Notes: a model not told the origin generated them from the letters alone. Positions 15,172-24,422 are shown, counted from the first letter of the stretch. The stretch is DNA of 64,000 bases from Methanoculleus sp. (GCA_018433835.1 JAHDQM010000014.1:62001-126000), one strand, 5' to 3'. Numbers and translations are program-made.

Positions 15172-17118
15172 ATGCAACCAAAAACAATCGGGGGATTGCC
15201 CGTCGTTCTGGCACTCCTCATCGCGGGAATGGTATCCGTGCCGGTGGCGAGCGCACAGACGGGTATCGAAGATTCGTTCGATCTGCAGACCTATCGAGCG
15301 AAAGCACTCGAACACGTATCCGCGCAAGAAGGCATTCCCGTAGGAGAGTTAACCATCATAAACGAGGCTTTTGCCACATTCCCCCTTACGGGCCGGATCC
15401 TCTGGGGGGCGAAGATACTGGACGAAAAGTCGTCCGCCATCTACGGGGTGTATCTGGACGAAGTGGGGAAGATTGCCGATATCGATGCCGTCAAGGAGGC
15501 CGAAGCGGCGGAAAGCAACAAACGATACGGAAAACTGGATCCGGAACTTGCCGATCGCGTAGCAACCATGCGCTCCGACGAGAAGGTCGTCGTCTGGGTC
15601 TGGCTGACAGAGCCCTCCATGGACCGGTCGCGGTTCCAGGGCAACCTGAGCGAGGAGCAGCACCAGGAGCTGCTGAGCCTGCAGAGGGCCACGTACGCCG
15701 CCCACGAAGCGCCGGTGATCGACTTCCTGAAGGCGCAGGACTCAACGGTAGTCTATGCCAGCCAGTACGCCCCGGTAGTGTTCGCGGAGGTCTCCAGGGA
15801 GACGATCCGGGACCTGAGCAAGCGGTCGGACGTCGTATCGATGGACATCACCCGGGAGTACGAACCTGCGCTCAATAGTGCAGCGCCGACCGTGAAGGCG
15901 GATGTCGTCTGGGGCCGAGGAAAGACCGGCACCGGCATCAAGGTCGCGATTGTGGAAGTGCCGGAGTCAGAGTTGAGTACAAGTTCAAGAATAGAATTCT
16001 CAAATCCCTACCTGCCTGACGGATCGTCGTACCGCCCCGAGCTGCCCGCGAGTTCCCATGCAACCGAAGTGGCCGGTATCGTTGCAAGCACCCACTCAAC
16101 GTACAAAGGCATTTCCTACGGCGTACCGGCGCTGCTCTCGGCAAATGCCAACACAGGGTATGATTCCAGTATTGTCCCTGCAACGGAATGGGCGATAACG
16201 CAGGGTGCGAACGTTCTCAGCTGTAGTCTCGGCAGAAACACATCGAGGGAACTCGACAGTCTAGCCCAATACTACGATCATGTCGTCTGGAGCAATCACC
16301 TGACTGTGGTTGCCGCCGCAGGCAACTCACCCGATGACGGTAATGTAAAGTCCCCGGGCCTCGCCTATAATGTCATTGCCGTTGGCGCTTTTGATGATGG
16401 GGACACATCGACCTGGACAGACGATGTCATGTGGCAAGACTCCGGCTACATCGATCCGGAATCGCAACACGGTGATCGAGAGAAGCCGGAAGTAGCCGCC
16501 GTTGGGGCCGGAATGATCTCCACACTAGCTGCCAGCCCCTGGGTCGGTTATTGCGACGACTTTGGAACAAGTTATGCCGCACCGGCAGTATCCGGCGAGG
16601 CCGCCCTCCTGATGCACCGGCAGAGCCAGCTCACGTCCTGGCCGGAAGCCGTCAAGGCCGCCATCATGGCGGGAGCGGTTCACAACATCGAAGGTGCCAG
16701 CAGGTTGAGCGACCGCGACGGTGCAGGCGGGATCGACTGCTCGATCGCCGACGACACCATCGCGAACAACCGCTGGTGGGCGAACACCGTGACCTACGGC
16801 GACTTCCCGAAGACCTACGTCCTGAGCGGCATCCCCGCCGGGAAGAAAGTCAGGGTCGTCGCCGCGTGGGACTCGCATCCGCCGGATCTGCACCCCCCTT
16901 ACGGCACGATCAACGACCCGCTACAATCCGATTTCGATCTCCTCATCTACGATCCGAACGGCGAGCGGGTTGAAGTCTCGTCGTCCTACGACAACAACTA
17001 CGAGATCGGCCAGTTCGAGACGGAAATAAGCGGGAACTATCAGGCGAGGATTGTTAAATACCGGTTCGAAGGCGCATCGGAGCGTCTCGCGCTGGCCTAC
17101 AGCATCAGCGACCCCTGA
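15172..17118 (+). CDS. Exported subtilisin-like serine protease (S8 family), atypical active site
   Basis: Exported protein of 648 residues. Residues 1-29 are a signal peptide ending ASAQ. Residues 30-230 form a pro-region-like part. The S8 domain covers about residues 240-520 with His296 (SHATEVAGI), oxyanion Asn385 (AAAGNS) and nucleophile Ser467 (GTSYAAPAVSG). The block that normally carries the catalytic Asp reads VAIVEVPES, with Glu262 where Asp is expected. The C-terminal 110 residues (DSHPPDLHPP... SDFDLLIYDPNGERV) resemble a pre-peptidase C-terminal/jelly-roll domain. A GGAGGTGA ribosome binding site precedes the ATG. No membrane anchor or PGF-CTERM is present. Substrates are unknown. 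Confidence 0.9.
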   Translation: MQPKTIGGLPVVLALLIAGMVSVPVASAQTGIEDSFDLQTYRAKALEHVSAQEGIPVGELTIINEAFATFPLTGRILWGAKILDEKSSAIYGVYLDEVGKIADIDAVKEAEAAESNKRYGKLDPELADRVATMRSDEKVVVWVWLTEPSMDRSRFQGNLSEEQHQELLSLQRATYAAHEAPVIDFLKAQDSTVVYASQYAPVVFAEVSRETIRDLSKRSDVVSMDITREYEPALNSAAPTVKADVVWGRGKTGTGIKVAIVEVPESELSTSSRIEFSNPYLPDGSSYRPELPASSHATEVAGIVASTHSTYKGISYGVPALLSANANTGYDSSIVPATEWAITQGANVLSCSLGRNTSRELDSLAQYYDHVVWSNHLTVVAAAGNSPDDGNVKSPGLAYNVIAVGAFDDGDTSTWTDDVMWQDSGYIDPESQHGDREKPEVAAVGAGMISTLAASPWVGYCDDFGTSYAAPAVSGEAALLMHRQSQLTSWPEAVKAAIMAGAVHNIEGASRLSDRDGAGGIDCSIADDTIANNRWWANTVTYGDFPKTYVLSGIPAGKKVRVVAAWDSHPPDLHPPYGTINDPLQSDFDLLIYDPNGERVEVSSSYDNNYEIGQFETEISGNYQARIVKYRFEGASERLALAYSISDP

Positions 17119-17159
17119 ACCCACTTATTTTTGCGTTATGTGTAAACGGAGGAACTGCA

Positions 17160-17726
17160 ATGAAATTGCGTACTTACTCATGCATCACAACGATAATCCT
17201 CGCCATCCTCGCGAGCGCCGGGTGTCTGGGTCCGGTTGAGACCAATACAACCGCAAATATCACGGTAGAACCCACACTGGAGCCCTGCGAAACGTGCACC
17301 GTCCCTGAGGACTTCTGCGGACCGCCCGGGGTCTGCCCGGGGGAGCCGGTGAACGAGGTCTACGTCTTCACCGACAGGAACGTCTACCGGATCGGGGAGG
17401 TGGTGGAATTCGGCATCGCCAACTGCGGCGATGAGTCGGTGGAATTCGGCAGCCCACGCCCATGGTGGATTGACAGATGGGTCACGAACGAGTCAGGATG
17501 CATGCCGGGCAATTGCACCGGCGGCACGTGGGAGCTCGTCGGCAATGCAGGATGTGCTCCGACCGTGGTGTGCTTCCTCGACCCCGGAGAGAACTGGAGG
17601 GGGCGTTGGGATACTTCAGGGGCGAACCGAAGTGAGACCATATACATGGTGGCGGACAACCTCACTCCCGGGACACACTGCATCTGGTACGAAGGCGGCT
17701 ACGCCAAGGAGTTCGAGTTTGTGTGA
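17160..17726 (+). CDS. Cysteine-rich lipoprotein with Ig-like domain, paralog 1 of 3
   Basis: A protein of 188 residues with a lipoprotein signal (LAILASAGC, lipid-anchored Cys about residue 21). After a Thr-rich spacer comes a conserved Cys segment (EPCETCTVPEDFCGPPGVCP, about residues 41-60), then a beta-sandwich-like domain beginning VYVFTDRNVYRIGEVVEF and containing PWWIDRWV. This pattern resembles bacterial Ig-like domains that follow YxPGE-type sequences. Extra cysteines in the domain suggest disulfides outside the cell. The start has a GGAGG ribosome binding site. It is the first of three tandem paralogs and lies 41 bases behind the subtilase gene. The function is unknown. Confidence 0.8.
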   Translation: MKLRTYSCITTIILAILASAGCLGPVETNTTANITVEPTLEPCETCTVPEDFCGPPGVCPGEPVNEVYVFTDRNVYRIGEVVEFGIANCGDESVEFGSPRPWWIDRWVTNESGCMPGNCTGGTWELVGNAGCAPTVVCFLDPGENWRGRWDTSGANRSETIYMVADNLTPGTHCIWYEGGYAKEFEFV

Positions 17727-17804
17727 CGGGTGAAGCGGGCAGCTCCTGGCCATTACGCAGCCCGAAGGGTCCCGTTTACCAGGAAACATAAGGATATGCA
17801 CACA

Positions 17805-18455
17805 ATGAAACTACGGATTCACGCATTCATCGCGACGATAACCCTCATCGCCGTCCTCGCGAGCGCCGGGTGTCTGGGACCGGCCGACACCGCCGTAAAC
17901 GTCACACTAGAGCCCACACCGGAGCCCTGCGAGACCTGCACCGTCCCCGAAGGCTTCTGCGGACCGCCCGGGGTCTGCCCGGGGGAGCCGGTGGACGACA
18001 TCTACGCCTTCACCGACAGGAACGTCTACCGGATCGGGGAGGTGGTGGAGTTCGGCATCGTCAACTGCGGCGATGAACGCAAGGCGTTTAGCAACCCAAC
18101 TCCGTGGTGGATTCATCAGTGGGTCACGAACGCGTCCGGGGCAACTCATCAGGGGAAGTGCGGCGACCCGGCGGTGGGGAACTGCACCGGCGGCATGTGG
18201 GTGATGATCGCCCTCAGCGGAGTATGTCATACAGGTCAGACGGTGTACCTCAATCCCGGGGAGAACTGGACGATGCAGTGGAATACTACGGATTGGTGGG
18301 ATACTGCATGGACGAGAGGGGACGTCGTAAAACCGTTTCGGTATCGGATGAGGAGCGACGGGTCTTCGTACCAGATCAGCGACGACCCTCTTACTCCCGG
18401 GATATACCGGGTATGGTACTATAACAACGCATCCAAGGAGTTCGAGTTCGTGTGA
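17805..18455 (+). CDS. Cysteine-rich lipoprotein with Ig-like domain, paralog 2 of 3
   Basis: The same architecture as the gene before it: lipobox LASAGC, Cys segment CETCTVPEGFCGPPGVCP, then VYRIGEVVEFGIVNCGDE, PWWIHQWVTN and a C-terminal YYNNASKEFEFV. It has 216 residues from the ATG at 17805, chosen because MKLRIHAF aligns with paralog 1 and AGGAT lies upstream; ATGs at 17796 and 17730 are alternatives. The non-coding bases after the stop (CGGGTGAAGCGG) match those after paralog 1, so the whole unit including its tail was duplicated. The Ig-like part has about 20 more residues than paralog 1, with a longer Trp-rich strand region. Confidence 0.8.
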   Translation: MKLRIHAFIATITLIAVLASAGCLGPADTAVNVTLEPTPEPCETCTVPEGFCGPPGVCPGEPVDDIYAFTDRNVYRIGEVVEFGIVNCGDERKAFSNPTPWWIHQWVTNASGATHQGKCGDPAVGNCTGGMWVMIALSGVCHTGQTVYLNPGENWTMQWNTTDWWDTAWTRGDVVKPFRYRMRSDGSSYQISDDPLTPGIYRVWYYNNASKEFEFV

Positions 18456-19132
18456 CGGGTGAAGCGGATAACTCCGGCCCCCGGAGAACCAAGGATGCTA
18501 TTCCCCTATCCATCGCGACGATAGCCGTCATCCTCGTCCTTGCCAGCGCCGGGTGCCTGGAACCGGCCGGCCCGGTCGTAAACACCACCTCGGAGCCCAC
18601 ACCGGAGCCCTGCGAGACCTGCACCGTCCCCGAGGGATTCTGCGGACCGCCCGGGGTCTGCCCGGGGGAGCCGGTGAACGGCGTCTACGCCTTCACAGAC
18701 AGGAACGTCTACCGGATCGGGGACGTGGTGGAGTTCGGCATCGTCAACTGCGGCAATGAGACCGTGATGTTCGGTACCCCGCACCCATGGTGGATTGAAA
18801 GGTGGATCACAAATGTATCCGAGGGCACGCCGGGGAACGATACCAGCGACACATGGGAGATCATCGGCGGTCCGAACTACGTGCCAACAATGGAATGGCC
18901 TCTCCACCCCGGAGAGACGGCGATAGTGCGATGGAACACTACAGGCTGGAATACTCCCGAATGGAACGCTGCAATGTGGAACAGGAATATTACAACGTGG
19001 AATTCCACAGAGATAAGAGTTAAACTGGAGCGGTGGAGAGTTCACCCGGTGGACGACAGTGTCACCCTTGCCCCCGGAACGTACCGGATACGCTATGGGC
19101 GCAACTTCACCAGGAAGTTCGAGTTCGCATGA
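18452..19132 (+). CDS. Cysteine-rich lipoprotein with Ig-like domain, paralog 3 of 3
   Basis: A protein of 226 residues if it starts at the GTG 18452, which overlaps the stop of paralog 2. The N-terminus MTGEADNSGPRRTK is the translated tail sequence that follows paralogs 1 and 2. The old start codon therefore seems lost and replaced by this GTG. The lipobox LASAGC, the Cys segment and VYRIGDVVEFGIVNCGNE are intact. The C-terminal half holds a run of related Trp/Asn/Thr words (WNTTGWNTPEWNAAMWNRNI). Two of the three genes keep EFEFV at the end; here it is KFEFA. Probably lipid-anchored on the cell surface; function unknown. Confidence 0.75.
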   Translation: MTGEADNSGPRRTKDAIPLSIATIAVILVLASAGCLEPAGPVVNTTSEPTPEPCETCTVPEGFCGPPGVCPGEPVNGVYAFTDRNVYRIGDVVEFGIVNCGNETVMFGTPHPWWIERWITNVSEGTPGNDTSDTWEIIGGPNYVPTMEWPLHPGETAIVRWNTTGWNTPEWNAAMWNRNITTWNSTEIRVKLERWRVHPVDDSVTLAPGTYRIRYGRNFTRKFEFA

Positions 19133-19276
19133 AGGTGTTGAGCAGGCAACGCCGATCCCGATCCCCGCTCACGCTGTTTTCCGTGCGTAGAAAGAGCCAG
19201 CACGAACAGGGAGCGCAGGGCCCCGACCGGCCCGGCCACGCCATCGCCGGTTCGGGGAAGGCCCGGACCGGGAAGG

Positions 19277-21715
19277 TCACATCCCGAAATCGAAGAGCGT
19301 CGTCCGCGAAGGATCGACGTCGTGCCAGTCCCACCCGAGCGGCTCGATGATCCGTGAGATCGGCCCCTTGAGCGTCTTCTCGAGCATCGTCTCCCAGTCG
19401 ACGACGAACTCGGGCGGCACCTGGTCGGCGTACTCGAAGCAGACCACGTCTGTGCGTGGGTACTTCGCCGTGACAGTCTTGATGTAGACCCGTTTGGGCT
19501 TGCTGCCCCGCTTGAAGTCGGTCCCGAGGTATTTGTTCGAGTACTTGGCGCCCCGGATGTGAGCGTCATCGTTCTCGTAACTCTCCAGGCTCTTTCCGAT
19601 GCCGCCGGGAATACCGGCCTCATCGAGGGAGTACTCCCCGCGGCGGTACTTCCTGATGACGTCACGCAGGTACGCCTGCACGTCCGCGAACGCATCCCCG
19701 CGAAGGATCATCTCGATGACGGCGCGCTGCACCTCTCGCGTGATCTGCGGCGAATCGCTCCGCCGGATCTCGAACCCGACGACATCGACCTCGTCGACGT
19801 CCTCGCCCTCCTTCCAGACCAGGTGCCCGGCGTAACGCTTCTTCTTGCCGGCCTGGAAGAAGCGGCGGTAGACCTTCTCGAATTTGATGGAGAAGTAGTG
19901 CGTATCGGCGCCGAGCTCGGTTCTTGCGAAATCACCGTAACTCGCGTTCAGCCGTGCCTCGATCGCCCTCGCCCGTGCGATGGTCTCCTCCAGATCGCCC
20001 GGCGGAACCTGCACCATGCAGGAGTCGGTGTCACCGTAGAGGACCTGGTAGCCGAGACCGGTAATGATATCCCGGGTGTGCCTGATGATCGCCCGGCCGA
20101 CCGACGTGACCGCCGACCCGATCTCGCGGTCGTAGAGCCTGAACCGGGTGTAGCCCGAGACCCCGTAGTAGGAGTTCATGATCACCTTCAGGACGTTCTG
20201 CTGGAGGTCGTAGAGGACGTACTCCGGCGATCCGAAGGCATATCGGTTGCGCAGGTGCTTGCGCTCGTCCCGCTCGTCGAGGAGTTCGGCGAGGATGCTC
20301 CGCGTCAGCCCGTCCGGCTCCCGGGAGAAACGGATGCCGTTTGGGGCACGCAGTTCGCCGTCCGGGTTCTTCGTCTCGGGTGAGGCGTTGATCGTCATCA
20401 TCGCCATAGGGTAGAGCGATTTCAGGTCGAGGACCACCACGTTCTCCCGGAGGCCGGTGGCGGGCTCGAAGACGGTCGCCCCCTCGAATTCGTCCCCGGC
20501 GGCAAGCCCCTTCGAGGGGAGGACGAATTTGCCCGACGCCTTCCGGAGGACGTAGATGTCGATGACGTTCGAGGAGTTCAGCGTCCGGTCGAGCGGGCAC
20601 CCGACGTACCGGGCGATCTCCCGGTAAAATTCGATGATGCTGTTCTTTTTATCGATCCCGACACAGAGCTCGACGTCCCGGCAGTTGTACTCCACGAGCC
20701 GTGCCGGGTCGGACCGCCAGAGCGAAGTGATCGTCCCGCTGTAGCGGACCTTCGTCACCCCGAGTTCCTCCCCGGCAATCGCATCGAGCCGGTAGGACTC
20801 CTTCTGGGCCTGGTGCATCTTCCGGTAGGCGGAAAGAAGGTCGAAGACCGCCCTCCCACGGACGGCGTTCCGTTCGGTCTGCCCCGGCAGGCGCGCGAGA
20901 TCCTCGCCCCGGAGGCCGAGCGTCGCCATCCGCTTGAGAATGTAGGGAATATCGAACTCCACGAAGTTCCAGCCCGAGAGGATGTCGGGGTCGCGCTCCC
21001 TGACGTAGGCGATAAGTCCGCGGAGCATAGAGACCTCGTCCGGGTACCGGACGACCCGGTGCTGCTCGTGGAGACTGAGTTCGGGCGCGTCGCCCGGCAC
21101 CCCGCCGGGCTGCCAGAAGAGGGTCGTATAGTCCCCGTCAAACGAGTCCCAGCAGGTGACGCAGATGATCGGGTCCCGCTCGGGTTCGGGGAAGCCCTGC
21201 TCGTCCACGCACTCGATATCCATGATGCAGGTGCGGGCGGGAGCCGCAACGTCGGACGGTGCGAGTTCGCGGTAGTCGATCACGGAAGCGCCGGCGGGAA
21301 GCTCCACGCCGGCACGGAGACCGCAGTCTATCATGAACCGGGTGGCGAACGGGATATCGGCCTCGTAGTGCTGCCGGAACAGGTCGCGGGCGTCACGGAC
21401 GTCGCCGGGGCGCCGGGTGTAGAGGCGGCGGAGCGGCTCGCCCAGGATGGATGGGTAGGTCGCCCCGGGCTCCAGTTCGACCACCTGCGGGAGAGATCTG
21501 CCGTCCACCTGATCGGCGGGCGCATAGAAGTAGGGCCGAAATCCGGTCACGTCGATCCTGACCGCTCTCCCTGCGATGTCCCGGCCGAAGACGTGGATGA
21601 CCGGGACCTCGGCGCCGACGCTGTACTCCACCTGGTGGATGCCGACCCGGACCTTCCCGAAGTCTTCCAGGGTGGCCGGGGTGCTTATGCGGGACGCCAG
21701 CACCTGATCAGACAT
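19277..21715 (-). CDS. polB: DNA polymerase family B
   Basis: Replicative B-family DNA polymerase with proofreading exonuclease; 812 residues. The exonuclease Exo I motif is MDIECVDEQG (about residue 163). Polymerase motif A is LDLKSLYPMAM (about 430), motif B is KVIMNSYYGVSGY, and motif C is YGDTDS (about 558). The C-terminal part has KRYAGHLVWKEGE and a thumb region. The ATG at 21715 has GGAG before it and begins MSDQVLASR; longer versions up to 21838 would run into mdh. The start overlaps the end of mdh by 8 bases, so both are probably co-transcribed. No intein is present. Confidence 0.96.
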   Translation of the reverse strand: MSDQVLASRISTPATLEDFGKVRVGIHQVEYSVGAEVPVIHVFGRDIAGRAVRIDVTGFRPYFYAPADQVDGRSLPQVVELEPGATYPSILGEPLRRLYTRRPGDVRDARDLFRQHYEADIPFATRFMIDCGLRAGVELPAGASVIDYRELAPSDVAAPARTCIMDIECVDEQGFPEPERDPIICVTCWDSFDGDYTTLFWQPGGVPGDAPELSLHEQHRVVRYPDEVSMLRGLIAYVRERDPDILSGWNFVEFDIPYILKRMATLGLRGEDLARLPGQTERNAVRGRAVFDLLSAYRKMHQAQKESYRLDAIAGEELGVTKVRYSGTITSLWRSDPARLVEYNCRDVELCVGIDKKNSIIEFYREIARYVGCPLDRTLNSSNVIDIYVLRKASGKFVLPSKGLAAGDEFEGATVFEPATGLRENVVVLDLKSLYPMAMMTINASPETKNPDGELRAPNGIRFSREPDGLTRSILAELLDERDERKHLRNRYAFGSPEYVLYDLQQNVLKVIMNSYYGVSGYTRFRLYDREIGSAVTSVGRAIIRHTRDIITGLGYQVLYGDTDSCMVQVPPGDLEETIARARAIEARLNASYGDFARTELGADTHYFSIKFEKVYRRFFQAGKKKRYAGHLVWKEGEDVDEVDVVGFEIRRSDSPQITREVQRAVIEMILRGDAFADVQAYLRDVIRKYRRGEYSLDEAGIPGGIGKSLESYENDDAHIRGAKYSNKYLGTDFKRGSKPKRVYIKTVTAKYPRTDVVCFEYADQVPPEFVVDWETMLEKTLKGPISRIIEPLGWDWHDVDPSRTTLFDFGM

Positions 21716-22574
21716 CGAATCTCCTGCAGAGAGCCCGGACGAACGCTCCCGCCTCTGCCATCTTCGCACCCTCCCAGTCATCGAGTTTCCACTCCTCGAT
21801 GCCGAGGATTCCTTCGCGGCCGATCCGGGCAGGGACACCGAGCGAGCAGCCGGTTAGATCGTATTCACCGTCAAGCACGCATGAACAGGGGAGTACCTCG
21901 CGCCGGTCGTCGAGGACCGCGCGGATCAGCATGGCGATGTGATATGCAGGGCCGAAGACAGTACCGCCCTTACCGCTGATCACCTCCATGCTCGCCCCCC
22001 GCATCCGGGAGAGGATTGCTTCGCGCTCTTCGAGGCCGACATCGGCGCCGGTCTTCGAGAAGAGCGGCACCTGGTGCTCGCCGTGTTCGCCGAGCACCCA
22101 GGCGGGCCCCGTGACCCCCGCCTCGCCGAGGAAGCGGGCAAAGCGGGCGCTGTCGAGCTGGCCGCCGAAACCGATGCACCGTTGCCGGTCGATACCCATC
22201 ATCTTCCAGAGGCCGTAGTTGTTTGCATCCATGGGGTTGGTGACGGTGATGACGATTCCGGGAAACCCTCGCAGAAGCTCGCTGCAACGCTTCGCCACGG
22301 AGATATTGGCCTCGAGGAGGTCGGCCCGGGTCTTGATCACCGGGGTCCTCGGGGTGCCTGCCGCAAAGACGAAGATATCGGCGTCCCGCATCGCTGCCGT
22401 ATCGGTGGAGATAGTGATATCGATACCCGTATGCTGCAGATCGAGCACCTGTGCCCGGAGGATGGGCTCGTATACGTCGTAGGCGACGATCTCGTCGACG
22501 AGACCGAGCGCAGCAGCGAGAAACGCCGTCTCGCCCCCCACCTTTCCTACACCTAAGATTGCGAGCGAGGTCAT
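21708..22574 (-). CDS. mdh: Malate dehydrogenase (LDH-like family)
   Basis: NAD(P)-dependent oxidoreductase interconverting malate and oxaloacetate; 288 residues. The Rossmann fold opens with ILGVGKVGGETAFLAA, and the dinucleotide-preference Asp follows (IVAYDVYEP). Substrate-binding Arg residues occur in RTPVIKTRADLLE, the Asn in TVTNPMDA, and the proton-relay His in GEHGEHQVPLF. The family also contains lactate dehydrogenases; the class found in methanogens and the context favour malate. The ATG at 22574 is chosen because MTSLAILGVG matches the family start and AGGA lies upstream. It is divergent from pyrD and upstream of polB. Confidence 0.93.
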   Translation of the reverse strand: MTSLAILGVGKVGGETAFLAAALGLVDEIVAYDVYEPILRAQVLDLQHTGIDITISTDTAAMRDADIFVFAAGTPRTPVIKTRADLLEANISVAKRCSELLRGFPGIVITVTNPMDANNYGLWKMMGIDRQRCIGFGGQLDSARFARFLGEAGVTGPAWVLGEHGEHQVPLFSKTGADVGLEEREAILSRMRGASMEVISGKGGTVFGPAYHIAMLIRAVLDDRREVLPCSCVLDGEYDLTGCSLGVPARIGREGILGIEEWKLDDWEGAKMAEAGAFVRALCRRFDV

Positions 22575-22746
22575 GGTATCGGTCCTGTGTAAACAACGGT
22601 AAGTATTGTGCGTGTGAAGAGACTCTTGCTCGCACGGAGAATAACGATCCGGCAGGGGAAGGGACGTCTTGCCTCCTTCCGTACCGGAATCCGGGCTCCG
22701 GAGAGCGGATCTCAATCGTTCTTCACCAGTACACTTGGCGCGAGGG

Positions 22747-22756
22747 TATAATAATA
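22747..22756 (+). promoter_or_regulatory. TATA box of pyrD
   Basis: TATAATAATA lies 22-31 bases before the pyrD ATG at 22778. No ribosome binding site is seen between them, so the message is probably leaderless. Confidence 0.55.
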
Positions 22757-22777
22757 CTCTACTCCCACCTTTTTTCA

Positions 22778-23665
22778 ATGGTTGCGCTTTATCCAGGCCC
22801 CATCGAGGTCGGCGGCATCCGGTTGAAGAACCACCTACTGCTCGCGGCCGGCATCCTCGGAACCACCGGGGCGTCGCTCGCGCGTATCCTGCACAACGGT
22901 GCAGGCGGCGTGGTCACGAAATCCATCGGCCCGAGCCCGAAAGAGGGGCACCCGGGACCCTGCCTGATCGTCGTCGACGGCGGTATCATCAACGCCATGG
23001 GCCTGCCGAACCCCTCGGCCGCGTTCGCGGACGAACTGGCCGCCCTGCAGGGGGAGCCGGTGATCGTCAGCATCTTCGGGGGAACGCCGGAGGAGTTCCG
23101 GACGGTCGCCGGATGGTTTGCCGGCAAGGCTTCCGGGCTCGAGCTGAACCTCTCCTGCCCCCACGCGGAGGGGTACGGGGCGGCGATCGGGAGCGACCCG
23201 GCTCTCGTGGAGGAATGCACGCGGGCGGCGGCCTCCCTCGGGGTCCCGACCTGGGTGAAACTCACACCGAACGTCGCCGATATCGGTGAGATCGGGGCGG
23301 CCGCGGAGCGCGGCGGGGCGGATGCGATCGTTGCGGTCAACACCGTGAAAGCGATGCGGATCTCGACGGCTCTCCGCCGGCCGGTGCTCGGGAACCGGTT
23401 CGGCGGGCTCTCCGGGAAGGCCATCTTCCCCGTCGCGGTCCGGTGCGTCTACGACCTCTACGAGGCGTGCTCCATCCCGGTCATCGGGTGCGGCGGGGTC
23501 TCCACCGCCGATAACGTCGTCGAGATGATGATGGCAGGAGCAAGCGCCGTCGAGATCGGGAGCGCGGTCATCGACGATATCGATATTTTTAGCGCGATCG
23601 CAAAAGACCTCTACAGCCGCGACGGCATCGACGCACGCGGGATCGTGGGGTGCGCCCATGCATGA
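22778..23665 (+). CDS. pyrD: Dihydroorotate dehydrogenase (type 1B, catalytic subunit)
   Basis: FMN enzyme oxidising dihydroorotate to orotate in pyrimidine synthesis; 295 residues. Visible family signatures are NAMGLPNPS, ELNLSCPHAEGYG, WVKLTPNV, GGLSGKAI and VIGCGGVSTADNV (phosphate/FMN binding). The active-site base is Cys in SCPHAEG, as in class 1B enzymes. The ATG at 22778 is chosen because the TATA box sits about 27 bases before it and MVALYPGPIEVGG fits. The stop lies 8 bases inside the pyrK frame, so PyrD and PyrK are coupled and should form the class 1B complex. Confidence 0.95.
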   Translation: MVALYPGPIEVGGIRLKNHLLLAAGILGTTGASLARILHNGAGGVVTKSIGPSPKEGHPGPCLIVVDGGIINAMGLPNPSAAFADELAALQGEPVIVSIFGGTPEEFRTVAGWFAGKASGLELNLSCPHAEGYGAAIGSDPALVEECTRAAASLGVPTWVKLTPNVADIGEIGAAAERGGADAIVAVNTVKAMRISTALRRPVLGNRFGGLSGKAIFPVAVRCVYDLYEACSIPVIGCGGVSTADNVVEMMMAGASAVEIGSAVIDDIDIFSAIAKDLYSRDGIDARGIVGCAHA

Positions 23666-24422
23666 GCAGATGCCCGTCGGGGTTACGATAACGGAGATCG
23701 TAAAGGAGACTCCGTCGATCAGGACGTTCGTCTTCGACCGCGAGGTCGCCGCCCGGCCGGGCCAGTTCGTGATGGTCTGGGTGCCGGGCGTGGACGAGAT
23801 CCCGATGGCCCTCTCCTCCCCGTCCTCGATCACCGTCCAGAAGGTCGGGGACGCGACCGCCGCCCTCTTTGCCATGCACGAGGGCGACCGGATCGGTATC
23901 CGGGGTCCGTACGGGAACGGGTTTGCCGTATCCGGGCGGACGCTTACCGTCGCCGGCGGCGTCGGGGCCTCCCCGCTGCTGCCGCTCGTCACGGCCGGGC
24001 AGGTGGACACCTTCCTCCTCGGTGCGCGGACGGCCTCCGAGCTCCTCTTTGCAGACAGGATACGCGACGCGGCAACATTGATGATCGCTACCGACGACGG
24101 CACCGCGGGTCATCACGGGTTCGTGACCCAGCTCATGTCAAGGGTGGACCTCGCCGACTTCAACCATGTCTGCGTCTGCGGCCCCGAAGTCATGATGGCG
24201 GCGGTGCTCGCCGTCCTCGACCGGGAAGGGTGCGTGGAGCGGGGACAGTTCTCCCTGCACCGCTACATGAAGTGCGGAGTCGGCCTCTGCGGATCGTGCT
24301 GCACCGACCCCCACGGCCTGCGGGTCTGCAGGGATGGCCCTGTCTTTTCCGGCGACATCCTGCTCGGGAGCGAGTTCGCGCGCTACGCGCGCGACGCGAG
24401 CGGAAGCAGGCACCGGGTCTAG
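23658..24422 (+). CDS. pyrK: Dihydroorotate dehydrogenase electron transfer subunit
   Basis: FAD and 2Fe-2S protein that passes electrons from PyrD to NAD(P) or another acceptor; 254 residues. The FAD-binding beta-barrel includes RPGQFVMVWVPG and PMALSSPS. The nucleotide-binding half has the glycine-rich TVAGGVGASPLLPL. The C-terminal cluster ligands are in CGVGLCGSCC plus a later Cys in GLRVCRDGP. The length is normal. The gene overlaps pyrD by 8 bases. It converges with the beta-propeller gene on the other strand, leaving only a 26-base gap. Confidence 0.94.
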   Translation: MHEQMPVGVTITEIVKETPSIRTFVFDREVAARPGQFVMVWVPGVDEIPMALSSPSSITVQKVGDATAALFAMHEGDRIGIRGPYGNGFAVSGRTLTVAGGVGASPLLPLVTAGQVDTFLLGARTASELLFADRIRDAATLMIATDDGTAGHHGFVTQLMSRVDLADFNHVCVCGPEVMMAAVLAVLDREGCVERGQFSLHRYMKCGVGLCGSCCTDPHGLRVCRDGPVFSGDILLGSEFARYARDASGSRHRV

